Positions 1 to 7,233 of a stretch of DNA of 64,000 bases are shown piece by piece. Under the pieces are notes generated by a model. The model worked only from the letters and a program-made list of their open reading frames with translations, did not search any database and was not told the origin of the DNA. The DNA is taken from contig NZ_FNAO01000005.1 in assembly GCF_900101815.1 (NCBI RefSeq), positions 248,001 through 312,000 of the forward strand, given 5' to 3'. This DNA is from Pricia antarctica (GTDB lineage Bacteria > Bacteroidota > Bacteroidia > Flavobacteriales > Flavobacteriaceae). A program made the translations under genes and the position numbers. How positions within the stretch are numbered: the first letter of the stretch is position 1; the number at the start of each line of letters is the position of its first letter.

Positions 1-1
1 T

Positions 2-307
2 CCTGGGGAAGTTGGGGTCGAAAACTTGTTACAAAGAGGTCGCTTTTTCGTAGAGGCCAACGGTGGTATTTCGGGCGTCAATATTAAAGATGGCCCTTCC
101 ACTAATGGTTTTGCCCTTGGATTCGGACCTGGCTATTCGTACTTCATTACCGATAATGTTGCTTTGGAAACTACCTTGAAATACAACGGTTTGGCCGGTG
201 GCGGGGACACAAGTTATCAAAATAGCATCGGATTGAATATTGGTATCCAGATATTTTTGCCTGCTTCCGAAGCGGAGAATATCATCGATCGCGAAACTAA
301 TAACTAA
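2..307 (+). CDS. Outer-membrane beta-barrel protein, C-terminal fragment
   Basis: The reading frame is open from the left edge, so the N-terminus lies outside the window; about 101 residues remain, ending in a TAA. The visible part alternates glycine/aromatic strands (for example GFALGFGPGYSYFITDNVAL), as in small porin-like barrels of the OmpA/OMP_b-brl superfamily of Bacteroidota. The last strand reads IGLNIGIQIFLP and is followed by a short polar tail of about 13 residues, which is unusual because barrels normally end on an aromatic residue. Function cannot be specified beyond an outer-membrane location. A strong hairpin terminator follows. Confidence 0.7.
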   Translation, partial: PGEVGVENLLQRGRFFVEANGGISGVNIKDGPSTNGFALGFGPGYSYFITDNVALETTLKYNGLAGGGDTSYQNSIGLNIGIQIFLPASEAENIIDRETNN

Positions 308-338
308 TAGGATATTTGGAGCGCTGCAAAGTATTTTT

Positions 339-373
339 AAAAAGGGCCGGAACGATGTTCCGGCCCTTTTTTT
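339..373. terminator. Bidirectional intrinsic terminator
   Basis: Stem GGGCCGGAAC (344-353), loop GAT, stem GTTCCGGCCC (357-366), followed by seven T on the + strand and preceded by five A (339-343), so it can work in both directions. It separates the convergent barrel gene (+) and Gre-factor gene (-). Confidence 0.93.
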
Positions 374-389
374 ATATCCGTGTTCAATG

Positions 390-899
390 TCACTTTTGAC
401 CGTACGCAATATCCATAACCTCAAACAACCTATATTCCTTAGCGAGTTTTAATGTAACCTTCTCTCCCACTTTTTTGTTCGTCAATAATTTAGCGATTGG
501 CGAAACAAAAGAGATTTTTCCTTTGGATATATCCGCTTCATCTACGCCCGTAATCTGATATTTTTCTATTTTATTTGTAGTCCCGATCTTAAGGGTAACA
601 AAGGCACCAAAGCGGACTTCATCTTTAGGTTGGATGTTCAGATGGACCACTTTCGCGCTCAGGATCCTAGTGTTGAGCAATTGCAGTTTAGCGTTGATAT
701 GGTTTAAAGCAATACGACGCTCGTTCTCGTTGGCAGTATCCAGTGCTTCCCGTTCCTTGATCAGAAGTGTTTTTTCATCCGTTAGAGCTTCCATTCCCTT
801 AGGAGTGACATAATTGGTTACCCCTGCTGGCAAATCGGCCCTTGGGGGTACCATCGGCACTTCTTCCTGATCATCCTCCTTTACAAATCCTCTACTCAT
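390..899 (-). CDS. GreA/GreB family transcription elongation factor
   Basis: A 169-residue protein with Gre architecture: an N-terminal coiled-coil segment (about residues 30-90, starting VTPKGMEAL and continuing TLLIKEREALDTANENERR) followed by the FKBP-like C-terminal domain (about 95-165) with the hallmark VRFGAFVTLKI, a GVDEADISKGKISFVSP stretch and a GEKVTLKL strand. Such factors bind in the RNA-polymerase secondary channel and stimulate cleavage of backtracked transcripts. The spacing between the two coil arms and the acidic D/E-rich tip fits Gre factors, but whether it is closer to GreA or GreB needs a tree. It starts at an ATG, with a charged leader of about 25 residues (MSRGFVKEDDQEEVP) before the coil. 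Confidence 0.85.
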   Translation of the reverse strand: MSRGFVKEDDQEEVPMVPPRADLPAGVTNYVTPKGMEALTDEKTLLIKEREALDTANENERRIALNHINAKLQLLNTRILSAKVVHLNIQPKDEVRFGAFVTLKIGTTNKIEKYQITGVDEADISKGKISFVSPIAKLLTNKKVGEKVTLKLAKEYRLFEVMDIAYGQK

Positions 900-1025
900 A
901 TTCGTTTACTTAGATTAATTTTCAATCCCATTCTCAAGATAAGAATAATATAGAAAAAGAAAGTCACATTGGGTTGGTTTTGCTTATCTTAACACCGAAT
1001 TGTTAATTCCAATAAACGGATACCG

Positions 1026-1538
1026 ATGAAATATGCGTTCGCCACAGTTGCTGTCTTTTTTATTGCTGTCGCGTGCAATGACCAGCCTCGGGAACTAAGT
1101 TCGACCAATCCTATCAATTGGGAAAAAAGAAGGATGACTAGTCCCATTTCTGATACGTTGGATACCGGGCACACCTTTTTATCGATCTACTCCTCCATTT
1201 ACATGCGCAACGATCAAGAGCAGTCCGACTTGACCGTTACTGTCAGTCTGCACAACCCGAACCGCGACGAAGATGTTTTTATCGATAAAGCGGTTTATTA
1301 CAACACCCACGGAGAGGCAATCCGTACTTATTTCGACCAAACTATTTTTATAAAGCCTATGGAAACCGTACAGATCGTTATCGACGGTATCGATAAGGAA
1401 GGCGGTACAGGTGCCAATTTTATTTTTGATTGGCAAAAAAAACGAAACAGCAACGAGCCTCTTTTCGAAGCCGTAATGATTAATACTTATGGCTCGCAAG
1501 GCCTTTCTTTCGTAACCGAGGGGAAACGTATCAAGTAA
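1026..1538 (+). CDS. DUF3124 family lipoprotein
   Basis: A 170-residue protein beginning with a lipoprotein-like signal (MKYAFATVAVFFIAVAC, candidate lipid-anchored Cys17). The mature part carries the conserved DUF3124 pattern: a YSSIYMR strand near the start, LTVTVSLHNPN, a VYYNTHGE turn, KPMETVQIVI, the GGTGANFIFDW core and a C-terminal MINTYGSQGLSFVTEG. This family is small, exported and uncharacterised. It lies 82 bases before the TrkA_C membrane-protein gene on the same strand. No function is inferred beyond an envelope location. Confidence 0.85.
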   Translation: MKYAFATVAVFFIAVACNDQPRELSSTNPINWEKRRMTSPISDTLDTGHTFLSIYSSIYMRNDQEQSDLTVTVSLHNPNRDEDVFIDKAVYYNTHGEAIRTYFDQTIFIKPMETVQIVIDGIDKEGGTGANFIFDWQKKRNSNEPLFEAVMINTYGSQGLSFVTEGKRIK

Positions 1539-1620
1539 CTTCCGAACTGGCCGAACCATGTATTCTCCGACTACCTCCCTAAAATGCATTTATGGATTTC
1601 AGGTTTTTAAATTATAGATT

Positions 1621-2400
1621 ATGATTGCAGCCATAACATTATTCCTCGTTGTTTCTCTTTCTGCCCTGATTACAAAAATAGCGGCGATCGCACTGATTCA
1701 TACGGGTCTTTCGACCGACATCGCCCGTTTTCAAGCGAGATCGGCCTATACCGGGGCAGGATTCACATCGAACGAATCCGAAAAAATCATGAACCATCCC
1801 GTGCGCCGCAAAATCATTTTCACCCTAATGCTGGTAGGTAATGCCGGTATCGTTACGGTGATGTCGTCCCTGATCTTGACCTTTGTATTGCCCGATACCT
1901 TGGCCACAAAATTATACGGCCTCCTGATCGTTATCGTGGGCATGAGCCTTATCTGGTGGGCCATTAAAAGTAAGTGGATCGACCGGAGATTATCTAAAAT
2001 AATCAATAGGATGTTAGTGCGCTATACCGATTTGGAGGTTAAGGATTTTGCCGCCATATTGCATTTGAAGGACGATTTTAAAATCAGTGAAAAACGGATT
2101 GCCCCGGATGATTGGATGGCCAACCGGACGCTTTTACAGCTGAACCTACGGGAAGAAGGCATTACCGTGCTAGGTATCGATCGCAATAACTATGAGTATT
2201 TCGGATCGCCCTCGGGAGAGTTCGAGATCTTGCCCGATGACGTGGTGACCATTTATGGAAAGGCCGATGGGATAAGAAGTGTTTACAACCGCAAGAAAAA
2301 CTACAAAGCCGAACATGAGCACAACGAACATGTTAGACAGGAAACAACGCGGCAGCTAGTCCAAGAACAAAGACAAAAAGAAGATAGCATCGAAAAGTAA
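1621..2400 (+). CDS. Membrane protein with C-terminal TrkA_C (RCK_C) domain
   Basis: A 259-residue protein with three or four hydrophobic helices in the first 120 residues (1-28, about 60-85, about 92-113). Residues 38-50 (FQARSAYTGAGFT) resemble the selectivity-loop style of Trk/Ktr pores. From about 150 to 220 there is an RCK_C-like domain (DDWMANRTLLQLNLREEGI, ending FEILPDDVVTIYGKADGI), which in potassium transport regulators binds ligands. The tail is highly charged (EHEHNEHVRQETTRQ). It is probably an ion-transport-associated or ligand-sensing inner-membrane protein; the substrate cannot be given. Confidence 0.7.
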   Translation: MIAAITLFLVVSLSALITKIAAIALIHTGLSTDIARFQARSAYTGAGFTSNESEKIMNHPVRRKIIFTLMLVGNAGIVTVMSSLILTFVLPDTLATKLYGLLIVIVGMSLIWWAIKSKWIDRRLSKIINRMLVRYTDLEVKDFAAILHLKDDFKISEKRIAPDDWMANRTLLQLNLREEGITVLGIDRNNYEYFGSPSGEFEILPDDVVTIYGKADGIRSVYNRKKNYKAEHEHNEHVRQETTRQLVQEQRQKEDSIEK

Positions 2401-2545
2401 TCGAGTTCGATACGTCGTTGTATTCAGTTAAACGGGGTAAAAAACCTTGGCATCGAACAAGGCTTCTCCCCATCGTTCAGGCTACCTTGCAGATATTCCA
2501 CAATGTAACACTTGTAACAGTTCCAATCGCTCATTACAATCATTT

Positions 2546-2742
2546 ATGAATTCAAAAATATTCTTCATTTTACGCATACTTCCCGGCATCTATCGACTTA
2601 CTTTTTATGTGGAACTGGACTCTAAGAAAAAAAAACTTGAAACTTTCTATCCCTTTGTGAAGGTCGCTTTCAAAATAGAGGATGATGCCCACTACCATGT
2701 ACCCATTGCGCTTTCAGATACTCCACTTACCGTGGTAGTTAA
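2546..2742 (+). pseudogene. uraH: Broken 5-hydroxyisourate hydrolase (transthyretin-like) gene
   Basis: From 2546 the frame gives a signal-like MNSKIFFIL joined directly to GIYRLTF, then LETFYPFVKVAFKI and DDAHYHVPIALS, which are the C-terminal half of HIUase, the purine-catabolic enzyme acting after urate oxidation. Two lesions are visible. First, the N-terminal half with the HVLD and Arg-containing motifs is missing. Second, right after Ser (2714-2716) the family signature YSTYRGS plus stop is present at 2719-2742, but in the +2 frame: the usual SPYGYSTYRGS has lost the bases for PYG, about 7 nt. The unshifted frame runs on to a stop at 2756-2758. A run of nine A lies inside as well. Almost certainly inactive. 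Confidence 0.8.
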
Positions 2743-2832
2743 CCTAATAGAACCCTAAGCTTATTTACTAAATACCCGGAGTGCTTCTATCGCGTTCGGA
2801 TTCATTTTTCATATCGTTGATTTCAATTTGTG

Positions 2833-3996
2833 ATGAAACCAAAACTTTCAAATTCCGTTCTGTATTTGATGAGTGTGTCCGCGGGGCTGATCGTAGCGAA
2901 CCTTTACTACAATCAGCCCTTGTTGCACCAGATATCGGTCACTTTTAAGGTTTCAGAAGCCGCGGTGAGCAATGTTGCACTTTTCACCCAGTTGGGTTAT
3001 GCTTTAGGGTTGCTGTTCATTATTCCCTTGGGCGATAAGATATCCAACAAAAAGATTTTACAATACGACTTTTCGGTCATCATCGCCTCACTAGTGGCCG
3101 CGGCAAGTTCTACCTCGCTATTGTGGCTGACAATCAGCAGTTTTTTTATCGGTTTTTCCTCGGCCATACCCCAGCTTTTCGTTCCTATGGCAGCGCAACT
3201 TGCGGATGAAAAAAACCGGGGTCGGGCCATCGGCATCGTCATGAGTGGCCTATTGATCGGTATTTTAGGGAGCCGGGTCGTTAGCGGCCTTGTTGGCGAG
3301 CGTTTCGGATGGCAGATGATGTATTACGTAGCGGCGATTTTAATGGTACCCCTGTTTATTTTATTGCAGTTCAAATTACCTAAACTCGTACCGGAATACA
3401 AAGGAAGCTATGTAGGCTTGCTCAAATCCATCGGATTTTATTTCAAAACAGAACCCTCGGTGCGCCTTGCGGCGCTTCGTGGCGGACTGGCTTTTGCGGG
3501 CCTTAGCGCTTTCTGGACCACGTTGGTCTTTCTCATGGAAGACAACTTCGGCTACGGCAGTGATATCACGGGTGCCTTTGGTCTTTTTGGTGTCGCCGGT
3601 GCCTTGGCCGCGGCTTATGTAGGTAAACTAAGCGACAAAATGGATGCCGATAAAATTATATGGTATGCGGCGCTGCTCTTGATCGTTTCGTGGGTAGTTT
3701 TCCTTTTTTCTGGAAATTCCATCATCGGATTGATTATCGGGGTAATTCTGGTCGATTTGGGATTGCAGGCTTTACATATCACGAACCAAAATATCATTTT
3801 CTCGAAAAATCCCGAGGCCAGAAATCGGGTCAATACTATTTATATGGTAGGATTTTTCATCGGCGGCGCATTGGGCACCTCGTTAGGGGCTTACGCTTGG
3901 GATCAGTTTAAGTGGATCGGGGTATCGGTATTGGGGATTTCCCTTTCTGTAATTATAGCCATTGTACATTTGGTTTTTAGAAAACGAACAATTTGA
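2833..3996 (+). CDS. Major facilitator superfamily exporter
   Basis: A 387-residue protein with about twelve transmembrane helices in two bundles. The N-terminal half has the typical motif-A region after helix 2 (GDKISNKKIL), an ANLYYNQPLL segment at residues 23-32 that is common in a widespread MFS subgroup of putative drug or metabolite exporters, and RGRAIGIVMSGLLIGILGSR in the helix 4-5 region. A second motif-A-like loop is seen as GKLSDKMDADK. The ATG at 2833 is preferred over an upstream in-frame GTG at 2830. Substrate unknown. It stands alone between the uraH remnant and an orphan open frame. Confidence 0.85.
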   Translation: MKPKLSNSVLYLMSVSAGLIVANLYYNQPLLHQISVTFKVSEAAVSNVALFTQLGYALGLLFIIPLGDKISNKKILQYDFSVIIASLVAAASSTSLLWLTISSFFIGFSSAIPQLFVPMAAQLADEKNRGRAIGIVMSGLLIGILGSRVVSGLVGERFGWQMMYYVAAILMVPLFILLQFKLPKLVPEYKGSYVGLLKSIGFYFKTEPSVRLAALRGGLAFAGLSAFWTTLVFLMEDNFGYGSDITGAFGLFGVAGALAAAYVGKLSDKMDADKIIWYAALLLIVSWVVFLFSGNSIIGLIIGVILVDLGLQALHITNQNIIFSKNPEARNRVNTIYMVGFFIGGALGTSLGAYAWDQFKWIGVSVLGISLSVIIAIVHLVFRKRTI

Positions 3997-4284
3997 AAAA
4001 TACAATCCGCATGGCACGATATTGATCCGCAAGACAAAGGTGCCGGGCTTGGTCGGCGAACAGTGCCCGATGTGTGCCGCCGCGCACGTTTGGGTAAATT
4101 GGTCACCATCGAAGATTTGAGTTCAGCAAAACAGCTCGACGAATGGCTTGACACGGTGCAGGTGTCCATCCGCTTCAATCCTATTAATGAAATCGTTGCG
4201 AATATCGTAGTAAAAGGACCTGCCACGGGTAAACTGCTCGAAGGGATAAAGAAGCTGCAGCTAGAATACCACAATCTCGCTTAA
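3997..4284 (+). pseudogene. Orphan open frame without a clear start, possible gene remnant
   Basis: The frame is open immediately after the MFS stop codon for about 95 codons and has no convincing ATG or leader; a GTG at 4063 would give 73 residues. The last 60 residues look protein-like (LVTIEDLSSAKQLDEWLD, NEIVANIVVKGPATGKLLEG), with alternating charged and hydrophobic positions. I do not recognise the family. The stop overlaps the stop of the convergent mntH gene by a few bases. It could be the 3' end of a decayed gene, or a real gene with an unusual start. An alternative frame in 4004-4105 carries a CPMC motif, hinting at an old frameshift. Confidence 0.3.
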
Positions 4285-6146
4285 TTGACGATTAATATAG
4301 GCACGTTTATCCTGTGCCGCACCGCATCCAAAGTAGTCCCAAAAATCAGGTCCTTTACCCCTTTATGGCCGTGGGCACCCATCACCATAAAATCGATGCC
4401 TTCGGTCTCTACAATTTTTGCGATTTCCAACGCGGCGTCCCCGAAACCGATTTTATGGTCGGTGGTGTAGCCCAATACGGCCAATCGCCGCTCATACTGT
4501 TGCAGACCGGCTACGTCTAGTTGGGTTTCGTAATCCCCGGAATTAGTACCCAAATATCGGGCAGCAGCACTTTCGACAATATGGATAAAAGTGTACCTAC
4601 AAGACTTCCCACCTTGCGACAATGCGTTTTGTATGACACGTTGGTCGTTTCCGGAGAAGTCGATGGTAATCCCGATATGTTCATAAACAATGCGTGTTCC
4701 TTCTGTAAAATTCTCGGCATGGCCATGGGGTAATTGGTGTCTTTCCCTTGGTACGGACTTAAGCATCGGATGGATAAACACATAGACCAGCAGTGCGAAG
4801 CAGGCCAGGGCAATAGGAATGACCACGGCGTAGATAAGCACGGTATTTTCTCCCGAGGAGGCCTTTATCCAACCCTCAATTTCGTTGATGACCAAGGTGA
4901 TGTTCAAATACACAATGACCGCCGCGCTCATCCAGGCCAAAATCCTGACCCAAAGCTTTATGGTGAATTCTTTCATCATCTTCTTATCCGAATTAAAATG
5001 GATAAGGGGGATAACGGCAAAACCTAGCTGTAGACTAAGCACTACTTGACTCAAAATAAGCAGACTGCCCAAGGCGTCCTCCCCAAAGTATAGAATAGTG
5101 AACAACGCGGGAATAATGGCCAATAGGCGCGTAATCAAACGGCGGAGCCACGGTTGTATACGCAGGTTCAAATGGCCTTCCATAACGATCTGGCCCGCAA
5201 GTGTTCCCGTAATGGTAGAACTCTGCCCGGCGGCGACCAAGGCAATTCCGAAAAAGGTCGGGGCCACGCTTCCGAACAAATGTTCGAGCAGTTCGGAGGC
5301 ATCCTGTATCTCGGCTACGTTGTAATATCCATTAACAAAAAACGCCGCTGCCGCCAATACTAAAATAGCGGTGTTGACGAAAAAGGCCAAGTTCAGCGCG
5401 ATGACCGTATCTATAAAATTATATTTGATCGCCTTTTTAATGCCCTTGAACGAGCGGTCGATCTTACGGGTCTGCACCAAAGAGGAATGTAGGTACAGAT
5501 TGTGCGGCATGACGGTGGCCCCGATGATACCGATGGCAATATAGAGCGCATCGCCACTAAGGGCCGAAGGAACCAAGCCCTTGACCACATCTCCGTAAAC
5601 GGGACCGGTAATGATCATTTCGACTACAAAGGATATGCCGATGATGAACACCAGCCCGATAATAAATCTTTCCATCGTACGCATGCCGCGCCGCAACAGA
5701 AAAAGCAACAAAATGGTATCCAAGGCGGTCAGGCAAATGCCCCAGACCAGCGGTAGCCCGAACAGCAGGTTCAAACCGATGGCCATACCCACGATTTCCG
5801 CAAGGTCACAGGCCGCGATGGCAATTTCCGCAAGAATGTACAGGGGAATATTGGCCCATTTGGGATAGGCGTTTTTGGAGGCCTGGGCCAAATCCAAGCC
5901 CTTTACTATGCCCAACCGTGCGCTTAACGATTGCAGCAACAACGCGATCAGATTCGACATCAAGAGCACCCAGATCAGTTGGTAACCGAATTGAGAACCC
6001 CCGGCAATATCGGTCGCCCAGTTGCCCGGGTCCATGTAGCCGACGCTCACCAAATACGCTGGCCCTAAAAAGGCCAAAAACTTGCGCCATCCCTTTTTTT
6101 CGGTCTCGACCGAAGAATGTACTTCGCTTAATGATTCTGAAGACAT
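4281..6146 (-). CDS. mntH: Nramp divalent-metal transporter fused to a UspA domain
   Basis: A 621-residue protein. Residues 1 to about 455 form an Nramp (MntH-type) proton-coupled Mn2+/Fe2+ importer: the helix-1 motif DPGN is at 39-42, and the helix-6 MPH motif at 213-215 (GATVMPHNLYLHSS) holds the metal-ligating Met and the proton-path His. Residues of about 470-621 are a universal stress protein domain ending GAHGHKGVKDLIFGTT and VPILIVN, which matches the nucleotide-binding G-x2-G-x9-G-T pattern. The fusion is about 200 residues longer than MntH alone. It is divergent from a DtxR/MntR-type regulator, with a candidate operator over its promoter, so Mn or Fe repression is likely. Confidence 0.93.
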   Translation of the reverse strand: MSSESLSEVHSSVETEKKGWRKFLAFLGPAYLVSVGYMDPGNWATDIAGGSQFGYQLIWVLLMSNLIALLLQSLSARLGIVKGLDLAQASKNAYPKWANIPLYILAEIAIAACDLAEIVGMAIGLNLLFGLPLVWGICLTALDTILLLFLLRRGMRTMERFIIGLVFIIGISFVVEMIITGPVYGDVVKGLVPSALSGDALYIAIGIIGATVMPHNLYLHSSLVQTRKIDRSFKGIKKAIKYNFIDTVIALNLAFFVNTAILVLAAAAFFVNGYYNVAEIQDASELLEHLFGSVAPTFFGIALVAAGQSSTITGTLAGQIVMEGHLNLRIQPWLRRLITRLLAIIPALFTILYFGEDALGSLLILSQVVLSLQLGFAVIPLIHFNSDKKMMKEFTIKLWVRILAWMSAAVIVYLNITLVINEIEGWIKASSGENTVLIYAVVIPIALACFALLVYVFIHPMLKSVPRERHQLPHGHAENFTEGTRIVYEHIGITIDFSGNDQRVIQNALSQGGKSCRYTFIHIVESAAARYLGTNSGDYETQLDVAGLQQYERRLAVLGYTTDHKIGFGDAALEIAKIVETEGIDFMVMGAHGHKGVKDLIFGTTLDAVRHRINVPILIVN

Positions 6147-6244
6147 GAATTATAGTTAAATATAGGTTCTACCCGTTTGATAGTTTTTAAGATATGGGGG
6201 AATTCAGATAAAGAAGCGAATATGTATAATTAATCTTCTCAATA

Positions 6245-6260
6245 TTTAGGCAAAGCTAAT
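6245..6260. promoter_or_regulatory. Candidate DtxR/MntR operator
   Basis: TTTAGG-CAAA-GCTAAT resembles the TTTAGGnnnnCCTAAA-type boxes bound by DtxR/MntR family repressors (10 of 12 half-site positions). It lies in the mntH/regulator intergenic region and covers the candidate mntH -7 element. The match is by eye only. Confidence 0.5.
6251..6258 (-). promoter_or_regulatory. Candidate -7 element for mntH
   Basis: On the minus strand the bases read TAGCTTTG, an exact TAnnTTTG. It is about 105 bases upstream of the mntH ATG and sits inside the candidate metal-repressor box. No clear TTTG -33 element was found. Confidence 0.4.
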
Positions 6261-6282
6261 AATTTTTTATAAAAATATAACT

Positions 6283-6290
6283 TATATTTG
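6283..6290 (+). promoter_or_regulatory. -7 element for the DtxR/MntR-type gene
   Basis: TATATTTG, a perfect TAnnTTTG, ends 17 bases before the ATG at 6308. This placement supports 6308 rather than the upstream TTG at 6299 as the translation start. Confidence 0.6.
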
Positions 6291-6307
6291 TATAATACTT
6301 GAAATTT

Positions 6308-6961
6308 ATGTTTAGCCAATCCGAAGAAAATTATTTGAAAGCTATATTCCATTTGCAGCAGGAAATGGATGGTGGCGTATCGACGAGCAGCATTTCAGCG
6401 CACCTAAATTCCAAGGCTGCCTCCGTGACCGAAGCGGTAAAGAGATTGGCAGAAAAAAATTTGGTGGATTATCAGAAGTACTACGGCGTGCAATTAACCG
6501 AAACTGGAAAGGAACACGCTTTGGCCGTGGTCAGGAAACACCGCTTATGGGAATCATTTCTTGTAGACCGTCTTAATTTTAATTGGGACGAAGTCCATGA
6601 AGTAGCAGAACAGCTAGAACATATAAAATCACATAAGTTGGTAGAGGAACTCGATATTTTCTTGGGTCGACCCGCCTATGATCCCCACGGTGATCCGATA
6701 CCCGATGCGAAGGGAAATATACCCGAGATTCCAAAGAAAAAGTTATCACAATTACAAAAAGGCGACCGCGGCACCTGCAAAGGGTTTAACGACGCTTCAT
6801 CACCCTTTTTAAAGTATTTGGCCAAATTACAGATCGGCTTGGGCACGTCAGTAGAGGTCATCAACATTGAAAAATTCGATGAGAGCATGACGGTACGCAT
6901 CGAAGATAACGAAGTTCAACTTTCGAAAACCGCTACGGATAATATTTATGTCGAGCAGTGA
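6308..6961 (+). CDS. DtxR/MntR family metal-dependent repressor
   Basis: A 217-residue protein. The N-terminal winged helix (about residues 1-65) starts MFSQSEENYLKAIFHLQQ, the typical DtxR/IdeR/MntR opening. The metal-binding and dimerisation helices follow (residues 75-145), with HRLWESFLVDRL, EVHEVAEQLEHI and the conserved RPAYDPHGDPIPDAKG linker. The C-terminal part (145-217) is an FeoA/SH3-like domain. The ligand set of DtxR proteins (E/H/H residues) appears present. Its placement divergent from mntH indicates control of Mn or Fe uptake. The upstream TTG start (6299) is rejected because it would leave almost no leader after the -7 element. Confidence 0.9.
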   Translation: MFSQSEENYLKAIFHLQQEMDGGVSTSSISAHLNSKAASVTEAVKRLAEKNLVDYQKYYGVQLTETGKEHALAVVRKHRLWESFLVDRLNFNWDEVHEVAEQLEHIKSHKLVEELDIFLGRPAYDPHGDPIPDAKGNIPEIPKKKLSQLQKGDRGTCKGFNDASSPFLKYLAKLQIGLGTSVEVINIEKFDESMTVRIEDNEVQLSKTATDNIYVEQ

Positions 6962-7233
6962 AAAAATCAGATAGATTATCCCGAACATACAAATTGACAA
7001 AAGGTACAGGCAAAAACGGTGCTAAACCTAGCTACAAAGAACAACTTACTCCAGATTTCGGAAAATATTGTTTCGCTGACCGATAAGGTACAAGAGTTTA
7101 CTGACGAGGCGCTGCGCTATTAGGTATAAGGAAACCGCCATTAAGGAGTTGAAGGAGCGATATTTTTTATTTCGCGGGTAGACGTGGCCTACACGAACTC
7201 CATTTAAAAATCCATAACCTCTTAATCCATTCC
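6962..7233. other. Gene-free gap with eroded coding-like stretch
   Basis: About 270 bases between the DtxR-type gene and the end of dabA. One + strand frame (about 7013-7123) reads NLATKNNLLQISENIVSL then TDKVQEFTDEALRY before a TAG, helical and protein-like but with no start and no recognisable family. It looks like a remnant of a helical protein; no promoter or terminator is obvious. Confidence 0.3.

Noticed and set aside
2447-2758. Intact 103-residue gene
   Set aside because: Only the part from 2546 is HIUase-like, and the family signature continues in another frame, so the frame is a pseudogene, not an intact gene.
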